The notes beneath the pieces are model-generated. The model did no database searches, had not been told where the DNA came from, and worked only from the letters and a program-made list of their open reading frames with translations. The position numbers were made by a program, and so were the translations under genes. A stretch of 64,000 bases of DNA, taken from the NCBI GenBank assembly GCA_037176705.1, contig CM073886.1, forward strand, positions 14,406,501 to 14,470,500, written 5' to 3'. The DNA comes from Molossus alvarezi. Its lineage: Eukaryota > Chordata > Mammalia > Chiroptera > Molossidae. Below, piece by piece: positions 43,155-53,390 of the stretch. Within the stretch, counting starts at the first letter, position 1. The number at the start of each line of letters is the position of its first letter.

Positions 43155-43404
43155 TCATTTATTTATTTTTGTTAATACCCACCCGAGTATATTTTTTTCT
43201 TTTCTTTTTTTTAGAGTGGAAGGGAAGAAGAGAGAGAGAAACATCTATGTGTGTCTCTCACATTGATTGGTTGCCTCCTGCATGAGCCTCAAATGGACAG
43301 GGGACTGAACCTACAACCCAGGTATATGTCCTTGACTGGGAATCAAACCCAAGACCTTTGGTGTGCAGGCCAATGTTCTAACCATAGAGCCACACCAGCC
43401 AGGG
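43155..43404 (-). mobile_element. Ves SINE
   Basis: GTTAATACCCACCCGAGTAT to GAGCCACACCAGCCAGGGC. Confidence 0.85.
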
Positions 43405-43421
43405 CTAGAAATGCTTAATTC

Positions 43422-43501
43422 TTTTTTATTTTCCCTCAATTTTTATTAACTTATTTTTGTTACAGAAGTTTCTCTGTTTCCCTCCTGGACACCCTCCTCC
43501 C
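43422..43501 (-). mobile_element. Very short 5'-truncated L1 (about 80 bases)
   Basis: Reversed, it is only the last 3'UTR bases and tail of the L1 seen elsewhere in the window (TGTTACAGAAGTTTCTCTGT and CTGGACACCCTCCTCC on the plus strand). The duplication CTAGAAATGCTTAATTC is at 43405-43421 and 43502-43518. Confidence 0.8.
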
Positions 43502-43518
43502 CTAGAAATGCTTAATTC

Positions 43519-43733
43519 GTTTTTTTTCCCTTTTATTAATTTTAGAGAGAGAGAACATAAGAGGGAGCTAGAGATAGAAACATCGATGAGAGAGAACATC
43601 GATTGGCCGCCTCCTGCATGCCCCCCATTGGGGATTGGGCCCACAACCCGGGAATGTGTCCCGACCAGGAATCCAGCCAGTGACCTCTTGGTGCATGGGT
43701 CGACACTCAACCGCTGAGCCACACGGGCCGGAT
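43519..43733 (-). mobile_element. Ves SINE reusing the adjacent L1 target site
   Basis: Poly-T to CTGAGCCACACGGGCCGGAT. Its right flank carries a third copy of GAAATGCTTAATTC at 43734-43747. Confidence 0.85.
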
Positions 43734-43800
43734 GAAATGCTTAATTCTTGATCAAATATTGATGTTAAGGTTTTTATTAACAGTTAATAATAACTATTAG

Positions 43801-43981
43801 CTCGGTTGCAGTTCATCCCCGGCCCTGGTTGGTTGTGCGGGTGGCAGCCACTCCATGTGTCCCTTTCACGTCGATGTTTCTGTCTCTTTCTCTCTTCCTC
43901 TCTCTCCCTCCCACTCTATCTGAACAAAAAATGGAAAAAATGTCCTTAGGTGAGGATAAAAAATAATAATAATAATAATAA
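43801..43981 (+). mobile_element. 5'-truncated Ves SINE with (AAT)n tail
   Basis: It begins inside the element at CTCGGTTGCAGTTCATCCCC and ends GGTGAGGATAAAAAATAAT. Confidence 0.85.
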
Positions 43982-44073
43982 CTATTGGCATAAAACAAGG
44001 GAGGAAACTACCAGGAGAGGAGAAACAAGAAAACCTGATTGGTCCAGGAAAGGATTAAAAAAAGAAAACAATG

Positions 44074-44330
44074 AGCCCTGGCTGGTTTGGCTCAGCAGTT
44101 AGAGTGTTGGCCTGCGGACCAAAGAGTCGCAGATTCAATTCCAGTCAAGGGCACCTACCTTAGTTGTGGTTTGTCCCTGGCCTTGGTCAAGTGTTATGGG
44201 AGGCAACCAGTCGATGTGGCTTTCTCACATCGATGTTTCTCTCTCTGTTTCTTTCCCACTCTATCTGAAGATGTATGGGGGGGGGGGGAAGTATCCTTGG
44301 GTGAGGATTAAAATAAAATAAAATAAAATG
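44074..44330 (+). mobile_element. Ves SINE
   Basis: GCCCTGGCTGGTTTGGCTCA to GGTGAGGATTAAAATAAAA. Confidence 0.9.
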
Positions 44331-44331
44331 T

Positions 44332-44560
44332 GTCCAGCCGGTGTGGCCCAGTGGTTGAGCGCTGACCCATGCACCAAGAGGTCACTAGTTTAATTCCCAG
44401 TCAGAACACATGCCCAGGTTGTGGGCCAGATCCCTAGTGGGGGCATGCAGAAGGTGGCCAATCGATACTCTCTCTCCTTGATGTTTCTATATCTCTCTCT
44501 CCCTCTCCCTTCCTCTCTCTAAAAACAAAATCAATAAAGGGAAAAAATTAAAATTAAAAT
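44332..44560 (+). mobile_element. Ves SINE
   Basis: TCCAGCCGGTGTGGCCCAGT to AAAATCAATAAAGGG. Confidence 0.88.
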
Positions 44561-44614
44561 AAAATGTTAAAAATAAGTAAATAATAATAAAATAAAATAA
44601 AAAAGGAAACAGTG

Positions 44615-44728
44615 AGCCCTGGCCAGTGTGGTTCAGTTGGTTGGAGCATCGTCCCCATGCACTGGAAGATCCTGGGTTTGATTCCCAGTCAGGGCACATA
44701 CCTAGGTTTTGGGTTTAATCCCTGGTCA
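44615..44728 (+). mobile_element. Ves SINE head, 3'-interrupted
   Basis: GCCCTGGCCAGTGTGGTTCA runs to AATCCCTGGTCAG, where another Ves head begins without a tail. Confidence 0.75.
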
Positions 44729-45165
44729 GGCCCTGGCTGGTTTGGCTCAGCAGTTAGAACATCAACCCACGGACCAAAGAATCTCAGGTTTGATTCCGGT
44801 CAAGGGCACATACCTTGTTGTGGGGTCACTAACTTTTTTCCCTTTATTTTAGAGAGAGAGAGGAAGTGAGAGGGAAAGATAGAAACATAGATGAGAGAGA
44901 ACATCAATTGGCTGCCTCTTGCATGCCCCCCACTGGGGATCAGGCTCACAACCTGGGCATGTGTCCTGGCTGGGAATCGAACCTGCGACCTCTTGGTGCA
45001 TGGGTTGATGCTAAACCACTGAACCACTGAACCAGTCTGGCCAGATGGAGGCAGCTAACTGATATGTCTCTTTCACATTGATGTTTCTCTCTCTCTCTCT
45101 CCCTCCCACTCTATCTGAAGATGAATGGAAAAAGATCCTCGGGTGAGGATTTTTAAAAAATAATT
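44729..45165 (+). mobile_element. Ves SINE split by an inverted Ves SINE
   Basis: The 5' part is 44729-44830 (GCCCTGGCTGGTTTGGCTCA). The 3' part resumes near 45050 (AGGCAGCTAACTGATATGTC) and ends GGTGAGGATTTTTAAA. Confidence 0.75.
44833..45047 (-). mobile_element. Ves SINE nested in a plus-strand Ves SINE
   Basis: TTTTTTCCCTTTATTTTAGA to CTGAACCAGTCTGGCCAGAT. Confidence 0.8.
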
Positions 45166-45289
45166 TTGCAACTGAAACCTATATAATTTTATTAACTAAT
45201 GTCAACACAATAAATTCAATATAAATAAATAAATAAGCCCCTCCAAAAAACAATGACTGTTTTAGGTTCTAAATGCTGCTGAGATTAGA

Positions 45290-45505
45290 CACTGGGCAGT
45301 CCTGGTCCAACCAAAGACTGATGTCCCATTCGTCACTGAAAGGTCACCAGTTCAATTCCCAGTCAGGGCACTTGTCTACTTGTCTGGTTTTGGGCTTGAT
45401 CCCTGGGGGGGGTGGGGGGGTGGGGGGGGTGCAGGAGGCAACTGATTCACGTTTTTCTCTTTCTCTCCCTTCCTCTTTCTCTAAAAATCAATAAAAATAG
45501 AATAT
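45290..45505 (+). mobile_element. Ves SINE with an expanded G-rich stretch
   Basis: GGGCAGTCCTGGTCCAACCA to AAAAATCAATAAAAATAG. Positions 45404-45430 are nearly pure G. Confidence 0.75.
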
Positions 45506-45544
45506 CAACACAGAGAGCTAAACTATTAGAAATTCACAAAATCA

Positions 45545-45800
45545 GCCCTGGCTCATCTGGCTCAGCAGTTAGAGCATCAGCCCGCGGACCAGAGAGACCC
45601 AGGTTTGGTTCCTGCTAAGGGCACATACCTCGGCTGCAGTTTGTCCCCAGCCCTGGTTGGGGTTGTGTGGGTGACAACCAGTCAATGTGTCTCTCTTGCA
45701 TCAATATTTTTCTCCCTCTCTTCCTTCCTCTCTCCCTCCTGCTCTATCTAAAGATAAATTCAAGAATGTCCTCTGGTGAGGTTAAAAAAAGAAAAAAAAT
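45545..45800 (+). mobile_element. Ves SINE
   Basis: GCCCTGGCTCATCTGGCTCA to CTCTGGTGAGGTTAAAAAAA. Confidence 0.88.
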
Positions 45801-45860
45801 TCTCAAAATCATTATGGGAGACTTTATTGCAGCTTCCTTTGAATTGTAAAAATAAAGCAA

Positions 45861-45905
45861 TTTTAAAAATTATTTTATTGATTTTAGAGAGAGAGGAAGG
45901 GGGAG

Positions 45906-45944
<39 letters not shown>

Positions 45945-46078
45945 TACACATCAATTTGCTGTTCCACTTATTTATGTATTCATTAATTGATTCTTTTATG
46001 TGCCCTGACTGGGGATTGAACCCACAACCTTGGCATATGGTGACAAGGATCTAACCAACTGACCTACCCAGTCAGGGC
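45861..46078 (-). mobile_element. Ves-related SINE with (AC)n
   Basis: TATTTTATTGATTTTAGAGA, a CA microsatellite at 45909-45940, then TGACCTACCCAGTCAGGGCT. Confidence 0.8.
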
Positions 46079-46362
46079 TTAAGCAGTTTTTAAAGTCAGT
46101 GCAGATATAGAGCAGGGATTTTCAACCTTTTTCATCTCATGGCACATGTAAGCTAATTACTAAAATTCTGTGGCACACCAAAAAGAAATATTATTTTATT
46201 GTCGATTTGACCAAAAAGAAAAAAGTATGATTTTTATTCACTCACACTGGAAAGCTATTGTGTTGGCTGTTGTCATTTTTTTATTTGACTATCCAAAGAG
46301 AAAGAGTCAGTGACTCTGACTAAATAGTCAATTATTACATATTTTAAAAATTCTTGCTGTGG

Positions 46363-46603
46363 CCCTGGCCAGTTTGGCTCAGCGGTTAGAGCGTCGGCCT
46401 GCTGTCGGTCCAGAGAGACCGGGGTTTGGTTCCCACTAATAGCACGTACCTCGGTTGCAGTTTGTCCTGGCCCTCATTGGGTCGTGCGGGTGGCAACCAC
46501 TCAGTGTGTCCCTTTCACGTCGATGTTTCTCTCTCTCTCCCCCTCCCACTCTATCTGAACAAAATATGGAAAAAATGTCCTTGGATGAGGATTTAAAAAA
46601 AAG
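46363..46603 (+). mobile_element. Ves SINE nested in the hAT MITE
   Basis: CCCTGGCCAGTTTGGCTCAG to GGATGAGGATTTAAAAAAAA. The duplication TCTTGCTGTGG is at 46352-46362 and 46604-46614. Confidence 0.9.
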
Positions 46604-46611
46604 TCTTGCTG

Positions 46612-46700
46612 TGGGGGGTGGTATCTGGAGGAGGGTGGGGGTGGGGGGAAGAAATATCTGTAACAAAAATAAATTAATAAAAATAAATCAATAAAAATTT
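46612..46700 (+). mobile_element. L1 3' tail fragment nested in the hAT MITE
   Basis: TGGAGGAGGGTGGGGGTGGG, then AAATATCTGTAACAAAAATA and an A-rich end, matching the 3' end of the L1 at 47383-47893. The MITE resumes at TTTTGCTGCACACTG. Confidence 0.65.
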
Positions 46701-46734
46701 TTGCTGCACACTGTTGAAAATCACTGATATAGAG

Positions 46735-47382
46735 GACTGAACAGCATAGTTAACAAGTTCTATTTTATGTAACAATATGTTGACAAGATCGGGAGAAATG
46801 ATTAGGCAAGAAAGTGGCCTTAGGCAACACCGCCCCCTAGAGGTGCTCTTGCGCCATTCATCCATGAACAGTACTCCATGTTGAGTCCTGCCCACAGCTG
46901 GGCCACAGTTCTAGGCCAGGGATGCCCACCAGAGTAGAAAGCTGTCAGTAGAGGAACTTGGACAAGGCTGGATATCCTGACAATCATTATCTTGTTTACA
47001 ATGATGGTTTCATGGGTATATACATATGTCAAACCTTATATTGTACACTTTAAATATGTGCATTTATTGAATGTCAATCAGATTTCAGTAAAACTGTTTC
47101 TTAAATATCTAACCACTTATAGTGACAAAGACAAAAAAAAAAAAAGCAGGTAGCCAGGGACTAGAGATAAGGGAAGGAAATTACTGCAGTGACAGGAGGG
47201 AATTTTGGGGTTGATAAAAATGTTTTATATAATTAGTATGGTAATGTTTAAATGACTATATACTTGTCAAAACTCACCAAATTGTATATTTTAACATGTT
47301 ATTGTACATAAATGATGCCTCGATATAGCTACTTTGTAACAATCTAACCACCTGGCAATTAAAATACCCTCTTTTAAATAAC
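46735..47382. other. Intergenic sequence, unassigned
   Basis: The stretch is AT-rich with no gene. Parts of 47030-47330 resemble an old L1 3' end (TTGTACACTTTAAATATGTG, AAATTGTATATTTTAACATG). Confidence 0.5.
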
Positions 47383-47893
47383 TCTTGGGCAAACACCAAT
47401 GAGAAAAAATATATGTACCCCTAAGTTCATAGCAGCACTATTTATAATTGCTAAGATCTGGAAACAGCCCAAGTGTCCATCAATAGATGAGTAGATAAAA
47501 AAGCTGTGGTACTTATACACAATGGAATACTATGCAGCCGTAAGAAGGATCTCTTATCCTTTGAAAGGACATGGAGGGACCTGGGGAGTATTATGCTAAG
47601 TGAAATAAGCCAATCAGAGAAAGACAAATATCACATGATCTCATTTATTTGTGAAATATAACAAACAAAATAAGCTGATGAACAAAACAGACCCAGAGAC
47701 ATAGAAGTAGGGTACAGACCGACAAACCTCAGAAGAGAAGGGTGGGGAGAGAGAAGAGATAAACCAAAGAACATATATGCACAACCAATGGACATAGACA
47801 ACAGTGTGGGGGTAGGGGGTGGGATCGGGAGGAGGGTATCAAGGGGGACAAAAGGAGAAACATGTAACAGAAAATAATTAATAAAAAGTAATT
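47383..47893 (+). mobile_element. 5'-truncated L1 (3' end of ORF2, 3'UTR and tail)
   Basis: It contains AGCCCAAGTGTCCATCAATA, AGCTGTGGTACTTATACACA, GGACATAGACAACAGTGTGG and an A-rich end. It is the same family as the copies at 3372 and 52465. Confidence 0.9.
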
Positions 47894-47913
47894 AATTTTT
47901 AAAAACTGCAGTA

Positions 47914-48118
47914 GTCCCACTGGTGTGGCTCAGTGGTGAGCATCGACCCATGCATCAAGAGGTCACTGGTTTGATTCCTGAGCAAGACACATGCCCAGGT
48001 TGTGGGCCTAATCCCCAATGGGGAGCATGCAAGAGGTGGCCAATCTATGTTGTCTCTCATCAATGTTTCTATCTCTATCTAAAATCAATAGAGGAAAAAA
48101 ATATTTTTTAAAAACAAA
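47914..48118 (+). mobile_element. Ves SINE
   Basis: TCCCACTGGTGTGGCTCAGT to AAAATCAATAGAGGAAAA. Confidence 0.88.
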
Positions 48119-48375
48119 ACCGCAGCAGCTTCTGGGAGAGTTAAAGATCTTTCAGTCATTCATACCTAAGTATGAATCAGCGTAATCAACCACAGTGTGT
48201 ACTTAAATTTTTCAGGGAGATAAGTTTATATTAGATAAGTCAGATGATAGAATAAGAGTACACAAGAATATTCACATTGGAGGATATATTTGGATGCAGT
48301 TTATTGAAAGAATATTTTCCTTTGAGTTTCCTTTAAATATATGTATAAATGTGACTATTTAAAAATGGAATGCTA

Positions 48376-48650
48376 GCCCTAGCCGGTTTTGCTCAGTGGT
48401 TAGAGCGCCAACCTGCGGTCCAGAGAGACCCGGGTTCAGTTCCCGCTAAGGGCATGTACCTCCGTTACAGTTTGTTCCCAGCCCTGGTTGGACTGTGCGG
48501 GTGGCAGCCACTCGATGTGTCCCTTTCACATCGATGTTTCTCTCTCTCTCTTCCTCTCTCTCCCTCTGGCTCTATCGGAACAAAAAATGGAAAAATGTCC
48601 TTGGGTGAGGATAAAAAAATAAATTAAAAAAATAAAAATAAAATGCTTGA
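48376..48650 (+). mobile_element. Ves SINE
   Basis: GCCCTAGCCGGTTTTGCTCA to GGGTGAGGATAAAAAAATAA. Confidence 0.9.
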
Positions 48651-48708
48651 GTTATTTCAGCACTTGAATTCTTGGAATGTTATTTGATATAAAAAAAAAA
48701 AATACATA

Positions 48709-48902
48709 GCCTGGCCTGTGTGGCTCAGTGGTTGAGCATCAACTCACGCACCAAAAGGTTGCCCATTCAATTCATGGTTGGGGCACGTGCGCAAGTTGTG
48801 GGCCCAATCCCCAGTTCAGGGCATGTAGGAGGTGGCCAGTCGATGTTTCTATCTCTCTCTCTCTCTCCTTTCCACTCTCTCTAAAAATCAATAAAGAAAA
48901 AA
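48709..48902 (+). mobile_element. Ves SINE
   Basis: GCCTGGCCTGTGTGGCTCAG to AAAAATCAATAAAGAAAAAA. It runs directly into an inverted copy. Confidence 0.88.
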
Positions 48903-49154
48903 TTTTTTTTATCCTCACCCGAGGACATTTTTTTTTTTGCATTTTTTGTTCAGACAGAGTGGGAGGGAGAGAGAGGAAGAGAGAGAAAGAGAAACATCGA
49001 TGTGAAGGGACACATCGAGTGGTTGCCACCCACACGACCAACCAGGGCCGGGGACAAACTGCAACCGAGGTACGTGCCCTTAGCGGGAACCGAACCCGGG
49101 TCTCTCTGTACTGCAGGCCAATGCTCTAACCGCTGAGCCAAACTGGCCAGGGCA
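48903..49154 (-). mobile_element. Ves SINE
   Basis: TTTATCCTCACCCGAGGACA to CTGAGCCAAACTGGCCAGGG. Confidence 0.92.
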
Positions 49155-49164
49155 AGAAAAAAAA

Positions 49165-49421
49165 TTTTTTTTTTTTTTTATCCTCACCCGAGGATATTTT
49201 TCCATTTTTTGTACAGATAGAGTGGGAGGGAGAGAGAGGAAGGGAGAGAGAGAGAGAGAAACATCGATATGAAGGGACACATCGAGTGGCTGCCACCCGC
49301 ACGACCAACCAGGGCCGGGGACAAACTGCAACCGAAGTACATTCCCTTAGCGGGAACCGAACCCGGGTCCCTCCGGACCGCAGGCCGACGCTCTAACCGC
49401 TGAGCCAAACCGGCCAGGGCA
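49165..49421 (-). mobile_element. Ves SINE (low divergence)
   Basis: TATCCTCACCCGAGGATATT to CTGAGCCAAACCGGCCAGGG. It is close to the apparent young consensus. Confidence 0.93.
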
Positions 49422-49775
49422 GAAAAAAATTTTTTTAAATACACAGATGGAGTTGATTTTTCATGAAAAATAAATAAATAAATAACTCTTGGGTGAAAAT
49501 ATCAAAATTAAAATCAGATGATATAGAAATAAGTAGTAATGAGCAAACCTTTTATTAAATCTGTGGGAGGCAAAGTTATACATGGAAAGAAATGGATAAC
49601 ATCACTTTTTTGTTATTAAGCATGAAAAATCAAACCAGTATATAAACTAAGTTCATGTCAACATTCTCGATAATCAACTCTAAAATAAACCTAACCAAAG
49701 TAGAGGGAAGGAAATGAGAAAACTAATTATTCACTTTAAAAGAAAGGGTAGAATTGATTAATAAAATCAAGAGCT

Positions 49776-49958
49776 GTTTTTTAAAATATGTTTTTATTAA
49801 CTTTTTAGAGAGAGACAGAAACATCAATCAGCTGCCTCCTGCACGCCCCCGACTAGGGATCGAGCCCACAACCCAGGCATGTGCCCTGACCAGGAATCGA
49901 ACCAGGACCTCTCAGTCCGTGGGGTGATGCTCAATCCACTGAGCCACATAGGCCCGGC
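49776..49958 (-). mobile_element. Ves SINE
   Basis: TTTTTATTAACTTTTTAGAG to ACTGAGCCACATAGGCCCGG. AAGAGCT flanks it on both sides. Confidence 0.85.
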
Positions 49959-49996
49959 AAGAGCTATTAAGATGTTTTTTAAAAACCTGCTGGCAA

Positions 49997-50242
49997 GCCC
50001 TGGCCGGTTTGGGTCAGAGGTTAGAATGTAGGCCTGTGGACTGAAGGGTCACTGGTTAGATTCCCGGTTAAAGGCAAGTACCTGGGTTGCAGGTTCAATC
50101 CCTGGCCCCGGTCAGGGTCATGAGGGAGGCAACCAGTCGATAAGTCTTTCTCACATCAATGTTTTTCTCTCTCTATCCTTACCCCTTCCTGTCTAAAACT
50201 CAGTGGAAAAATATCCTCAGGTGAGCATTAAAAACAACAACA
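49997..50242 (+). mobile_element. Ves SINE
   Basis: GCCCTGGCCGGTTTGGGTCA to CAGGTGAGCATTAAAAACAA. The duplication AAAACCTGCTGGCAA is on both sides. Confidence 0.9.
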
Positions 50243-50318
50243 AAAACCTGCTGGCAAATGTGACTGAAAGAGAGGTAAAAATAAAGTGTAGAATATTAAG
50301 ATTAACAACAAAGATTTG

Positions 50319-50565
50319 GCCCTGGCCAGGTACTCAGTTGGTTGGAACATCATCCTAATATACCAAGGTTTCAGGTCCAGTTCCAGGTCCGGGCATATAC
50401 CCAGGTTGCAGGTTCGATCCCTAGTTGGGTGTGTATGAGAAGCAACTGAGTTATGTTTTTCTCTCACATCAATATTTCTCTCTCTCTCTCTCTCTCCCAC
50501 TCCCCTCTCCTTTTCTCTCTCCCTGAAAATCAATAAAAACATATCCTTGGGTGAGGAGAAAGGAA
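50319..50565 (+). mobile_element. Ves SINE
   Basis: GCCCTGGCCAGGTACTCAGT to CTTGGGTGAGGAG. Confidence 0.88.
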
Positions 50566-50581
50566 GGAAAGAGGAAAGAAA

Positions 50582-50748
50582 GGCCCTGGCCAGTTTGGCT
50601 CAGTGGTCAGAGCGTCAGCCCAAGGGCTGAAAGGTCTCACGTTCAATTCTGGTCAAGGGCTGGTATCTGGGTTTCAGGGTCGATCCCCCCAGCTCCTGTC
50701 CAGGTCATGTGGGAGGCAATCAATCAGTGTGTCCCTTTCACATCAATA

Positions 50749-50796
<48 letters not shown>

Positions 50797-50805
50797 CCTC
50801 CCTTC
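50582..50805 (+). mobile_element. Ves SINE with (CT)n
   Basis: GGCCCTGGCCAGTTTGGCTC, ending in a CT microsatellite at 50753-50792. Confidence 0.88.
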
Positions 50806-51047
50806 ATAGGAAAGAAAGAAAGAAGCTAACCAGAAAATAACCCCTGACCCCTTTATACACACATTTTGATGAATCAACATATTGAAGGACACATCTGAAA
50901 AGCTAAGGAATATTCTATTAAGACCCTCCTCTGAGACCTTCCCTAGGATTTCCCTGGCCAAAGAAAGATAAAAAGCCTCAAGACGAAGGAGCCACTGAGA
51001 ACTCTCACTAGAGCATGTCCATGCCTTGCATCTCAGTTTTATTTTCT

Positions 51048-51279
51048 TTTTTTAAAATCCTTACCTGATGATATTTTTCCATATATTTTCAGATAGAGTG
51101 GGAGGCGGAGAAAGAGAGAAACATTGATGTGAGAGAGACACATCAATTGGTTGCCTGACACAGGACCCTGACCAGGGCCTGAACCACAACCAAAGTATGT
51201 GCCCTTGACTGGAATCAAACCGGCAACTCTTTGGTCCAAGGGATGACACTCTAACTGCTAAGCCAAACTGGCCAGAGCC
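51048..51279 (-). mobile_element. Ves SINE
   Basis: AATCCTTACCTGATGATATT to CTAAGCCAAACTGGCCAGAG. Confidence 0.88.
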
Positions 51280-51624
51280 TCTGTTCTTTCTCCAAGGGTC
51301 CCCATGAGACTTGTAACCAGGGGAACAGCAGGCATTGCCAGACTTACCTCCTGAACCTGTCTCCAGGGTCCCCTTTTTTTCTGATTTCCCAGTCTGCTCA
51401 CTTCTGTCACTGTGATTTTTATTTCTCAGTGAGCCAAAGCAACCTGGCCTAGTCTCTCTCCTATTGCTTCTTCTGCTTTAAGCCCTCCCTTTGTTTCATT
51501 GTCCCCAGCTTTAATAAACATATACTCAACATCACCTGGAGTCATATTGTGAAATCTTTCCTTCATGAAGTCAAGAACCCACACACTACCAGCAGACCTG
51601 AGGCAGACCCATTCCAGGCCCAAC

Positions 51625-52218
51625 TGGTAACACAGGTGGGCCCTGAATGTAATCACAAGTGTCTTTTTTTTTTTTTTATCCTCACCCGAGGACATTTTTC
51701 CATTCTTTGTTCAGGTAGAGTGGGAGGGAGAGAGAGGAACAGAGAGAGAGAGAGAAACATCGACGTGAAAGGAACACATCGAGTGGCCGCCACCCGCACA
51801 ACCGACCAGGGCCGGGGACAAAGTGCAACCGAGGTACGCGCCCTTAGCAGGAACCGAACCCGGGTCTCTCAGGACCGCAGGCCGACGCTCTAACCGCTGA
51901 GCCAAACCGGCCAGGGCACAAGTGTCTTTATTAAAGGGAGATTTGACAGTAAAGAAGAGAAGGTTAGGTGACTATGGAAATGGAAATTGGAGTGATGTGG
52001 CCACAAGCCAAAGAAAGCTGGAAGCCACCAGAAGCTGAAGACACAAGGATTTGCCCCTGGAGCCCCCAGAAGTCATCAGCCTTGCTGACACTTTGACTTC
52101 AGCCCCATAAGACGCATTTCACACTCTTGGCCTCCTGAGTGTAGGATAATAAATTTGAGTTGTTTTGTGCCACAATGTGTGGAAGTTTGTTACAGCAACA
52201 ATAGGAAACTGGTACAGG
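51625..52218 (+). mobile_element. MLT1-like MaLR solo LTR, split by a Ves SINE
   Basis: It has GTGGGCCCTGAATGTAATCA, AAGCTGGAAGCCACCAGAAG, AGCCTTGCTGACACTTTGAC, GGATAATAAATTTGAGTTGT and ACAATAGGAAACTGGTACAG, the usual order of an MLT1 LTR. It is an ancient non-coding LTR fragment with no retroviral gene. Confidence 0.7.
51665..51917 (-). mobile_element. Ves SINE nested in the MaLR LTR
   Basis: Poly-T, ATCCTCACCCGAGGACATTT, ending CTGAGCCAAACCGGCCAGGG. CACAAGTGTCTTT is repeated on both sides. Low divergence. Confidence 0.93.
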
Positions 52219-52357
52219 TGCCATTACCACATCTAGTAGTGGTTACCGCTGAAGGATAGGATCTGGGGAGGACAAGAACTTTTTTTTTAATTGATTTTTT
52301 TAGAGAGAGAGAGGAAGGGAGAAAGAGTAGAAACATTGACGTAAGAAAGAAACATCA

Positions 52358-52464
52358 GTGCTCACTTCAGCAGCACATATACTAAAACTGGAACTATACA
52401 GAGAAGATTAGCATGGCCCCTGCTCAAGGATGACACGCAAATTCGTGAAGCGTTCCAGATTTTT
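52358..52464 (+). pseudogene. Full-length U6 snRNA retropseudogene, 5' part of a U6-L1 chimera
   Basis: The 107-base copy runs from GTGCTCACTTCAGCAGCACA to AGCGTTCCAGATTTTT with only a few substitutions from U6. It lacks the external U6 promoter, because its 5' flank is SINE sequence, so it is presumed silent. L1 sequence follows directly. Confidence 0.93.
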
Positions 52465-53231
52465 ACTAATCATCAGAGAGAGGCAAATTAAAACAACAGT
52501 GAGGTATCACTTCACACTTGTCAGAATGGCCGCCATCAACAAATCATCAAACAACAAGTGTTGGCGAGGGTGTGGAGAAAAGGGGACTCTAGTATACTGC
52601 TGGTGGGAATGCAGACTGGTGCAGCCACTATGGAAAACACTATGGTGTTACCTCAAAAAATTAAACATTGAACTGCCATTTGACTCAGTGATCCCACTTC
52701 TAGGAATATACCCTAAGAAGCCTGAAACACCAATCAGAAAGAATATATGTACCCCCATGTTTGTAGTGGCTAAGATCTGGAAACAGCCCAAGTGTCCATC
52801 AGTAGACGAATGGATAAAAAAGCTGTGGTACATATACACAATGGAGTACTATGCAGTTGTAAGAAAGAAAGATCTCTTATCCTTTGAGACAACATGGAGG
52901 GACCTGGAAAGTATTATCCTAAGTGAAACAAGCCAAACAGAGAAAGATAAGTATCATATGATCTCACTTATTTGTGGAATATAATGAACATAAAAGTCTG
53001 AGGAATGGGGTAGTCCCAGAGACGTGGAAGTGGGGTACAGACTGACAATCCACAGAAGAGGGGGTGGTGGTGGAGAGATAAACCACAGAACTTATATGCA
53101 TGTATGCATGAACAATGGACATAGACAACAAAGTTGGGGACAGGGCGGGGAGGGAGGGGGAAGGAGGAATCAGTGGGGGAAAAAACAGAAACACCTATAA
53201 TAAAATAAATTAATTAAAAATATATATAAAA
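52465..53231 (+). mobile_element. L1 3' part of the U6-L1 chimeric retrocopy
   Basis: From ACTAATCATCAGAGAGAGGC it reads the C-terminal coding part of L1 ORF2 without a stop until about 52984 ([40 protein letters not shown]), then the 3'UTR and an A-rich tail. Compared with the L1 at 47383 it lacks about 20 bases near 52770. Confidence 0.93.
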
Positions 53232-53390
53232 AAGAAAGAAACATCAGTCGGCTGCCTCCTGCACACCCCCTACTGGGGATCAAGCCCACAACCTAGGCAT
53301 GTGCCCTGACCAGGAACTGAACAGGGAGGGGCCTCTCAGTCCATGGGACGATGCTCAATTCATTGTGCCACACCAGCTGGGAGAGAACTT

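Larger units (their letters stand above)
46113..46726. mobile_element. hAT-type MITE with intact TIRs and 8-bp TSD, containing nested insertions
   Basis: The left end is CAGGGATTTTCAACC and the right end, reversed, is CAGTGATTTTCAACA. The 8-base duplication ATATAGAG is at 46105-46112 and 46727-46734. The body has no transposase ORF. An L1 tail and a Ves SINE sit inside. Confidence 0.88.
52281..53381 (-). mobile_element. Ves SINE split by the U6-L1 retrocopy
   Basis: The 3' part is 52281-52359 (reverse orientation) and the 5' part 53249-53381 (TCGGCTGCCTCCTGCACACC to CCACACCAGCTGGG). The two halves join cleanly if one copy of the 17-base repeat is removed. Confidence 0.88.

Noticed and set aside
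51625..52218. Possible retroviral genes near the LTR
   Set aside because: Only an ancient MaLR LTR fragment is visible; no gag, pol or env-like reading frame adjoins it.
52430..52984. ORF of 185 codons starting in U6 sequence
   Set aside because: It is the tail of L1 ORF2 fused by chance to the frame of the U6 copy; it has no promoter and lacks the rest of ORF2. It is kept only as evidence of a recent insertion.
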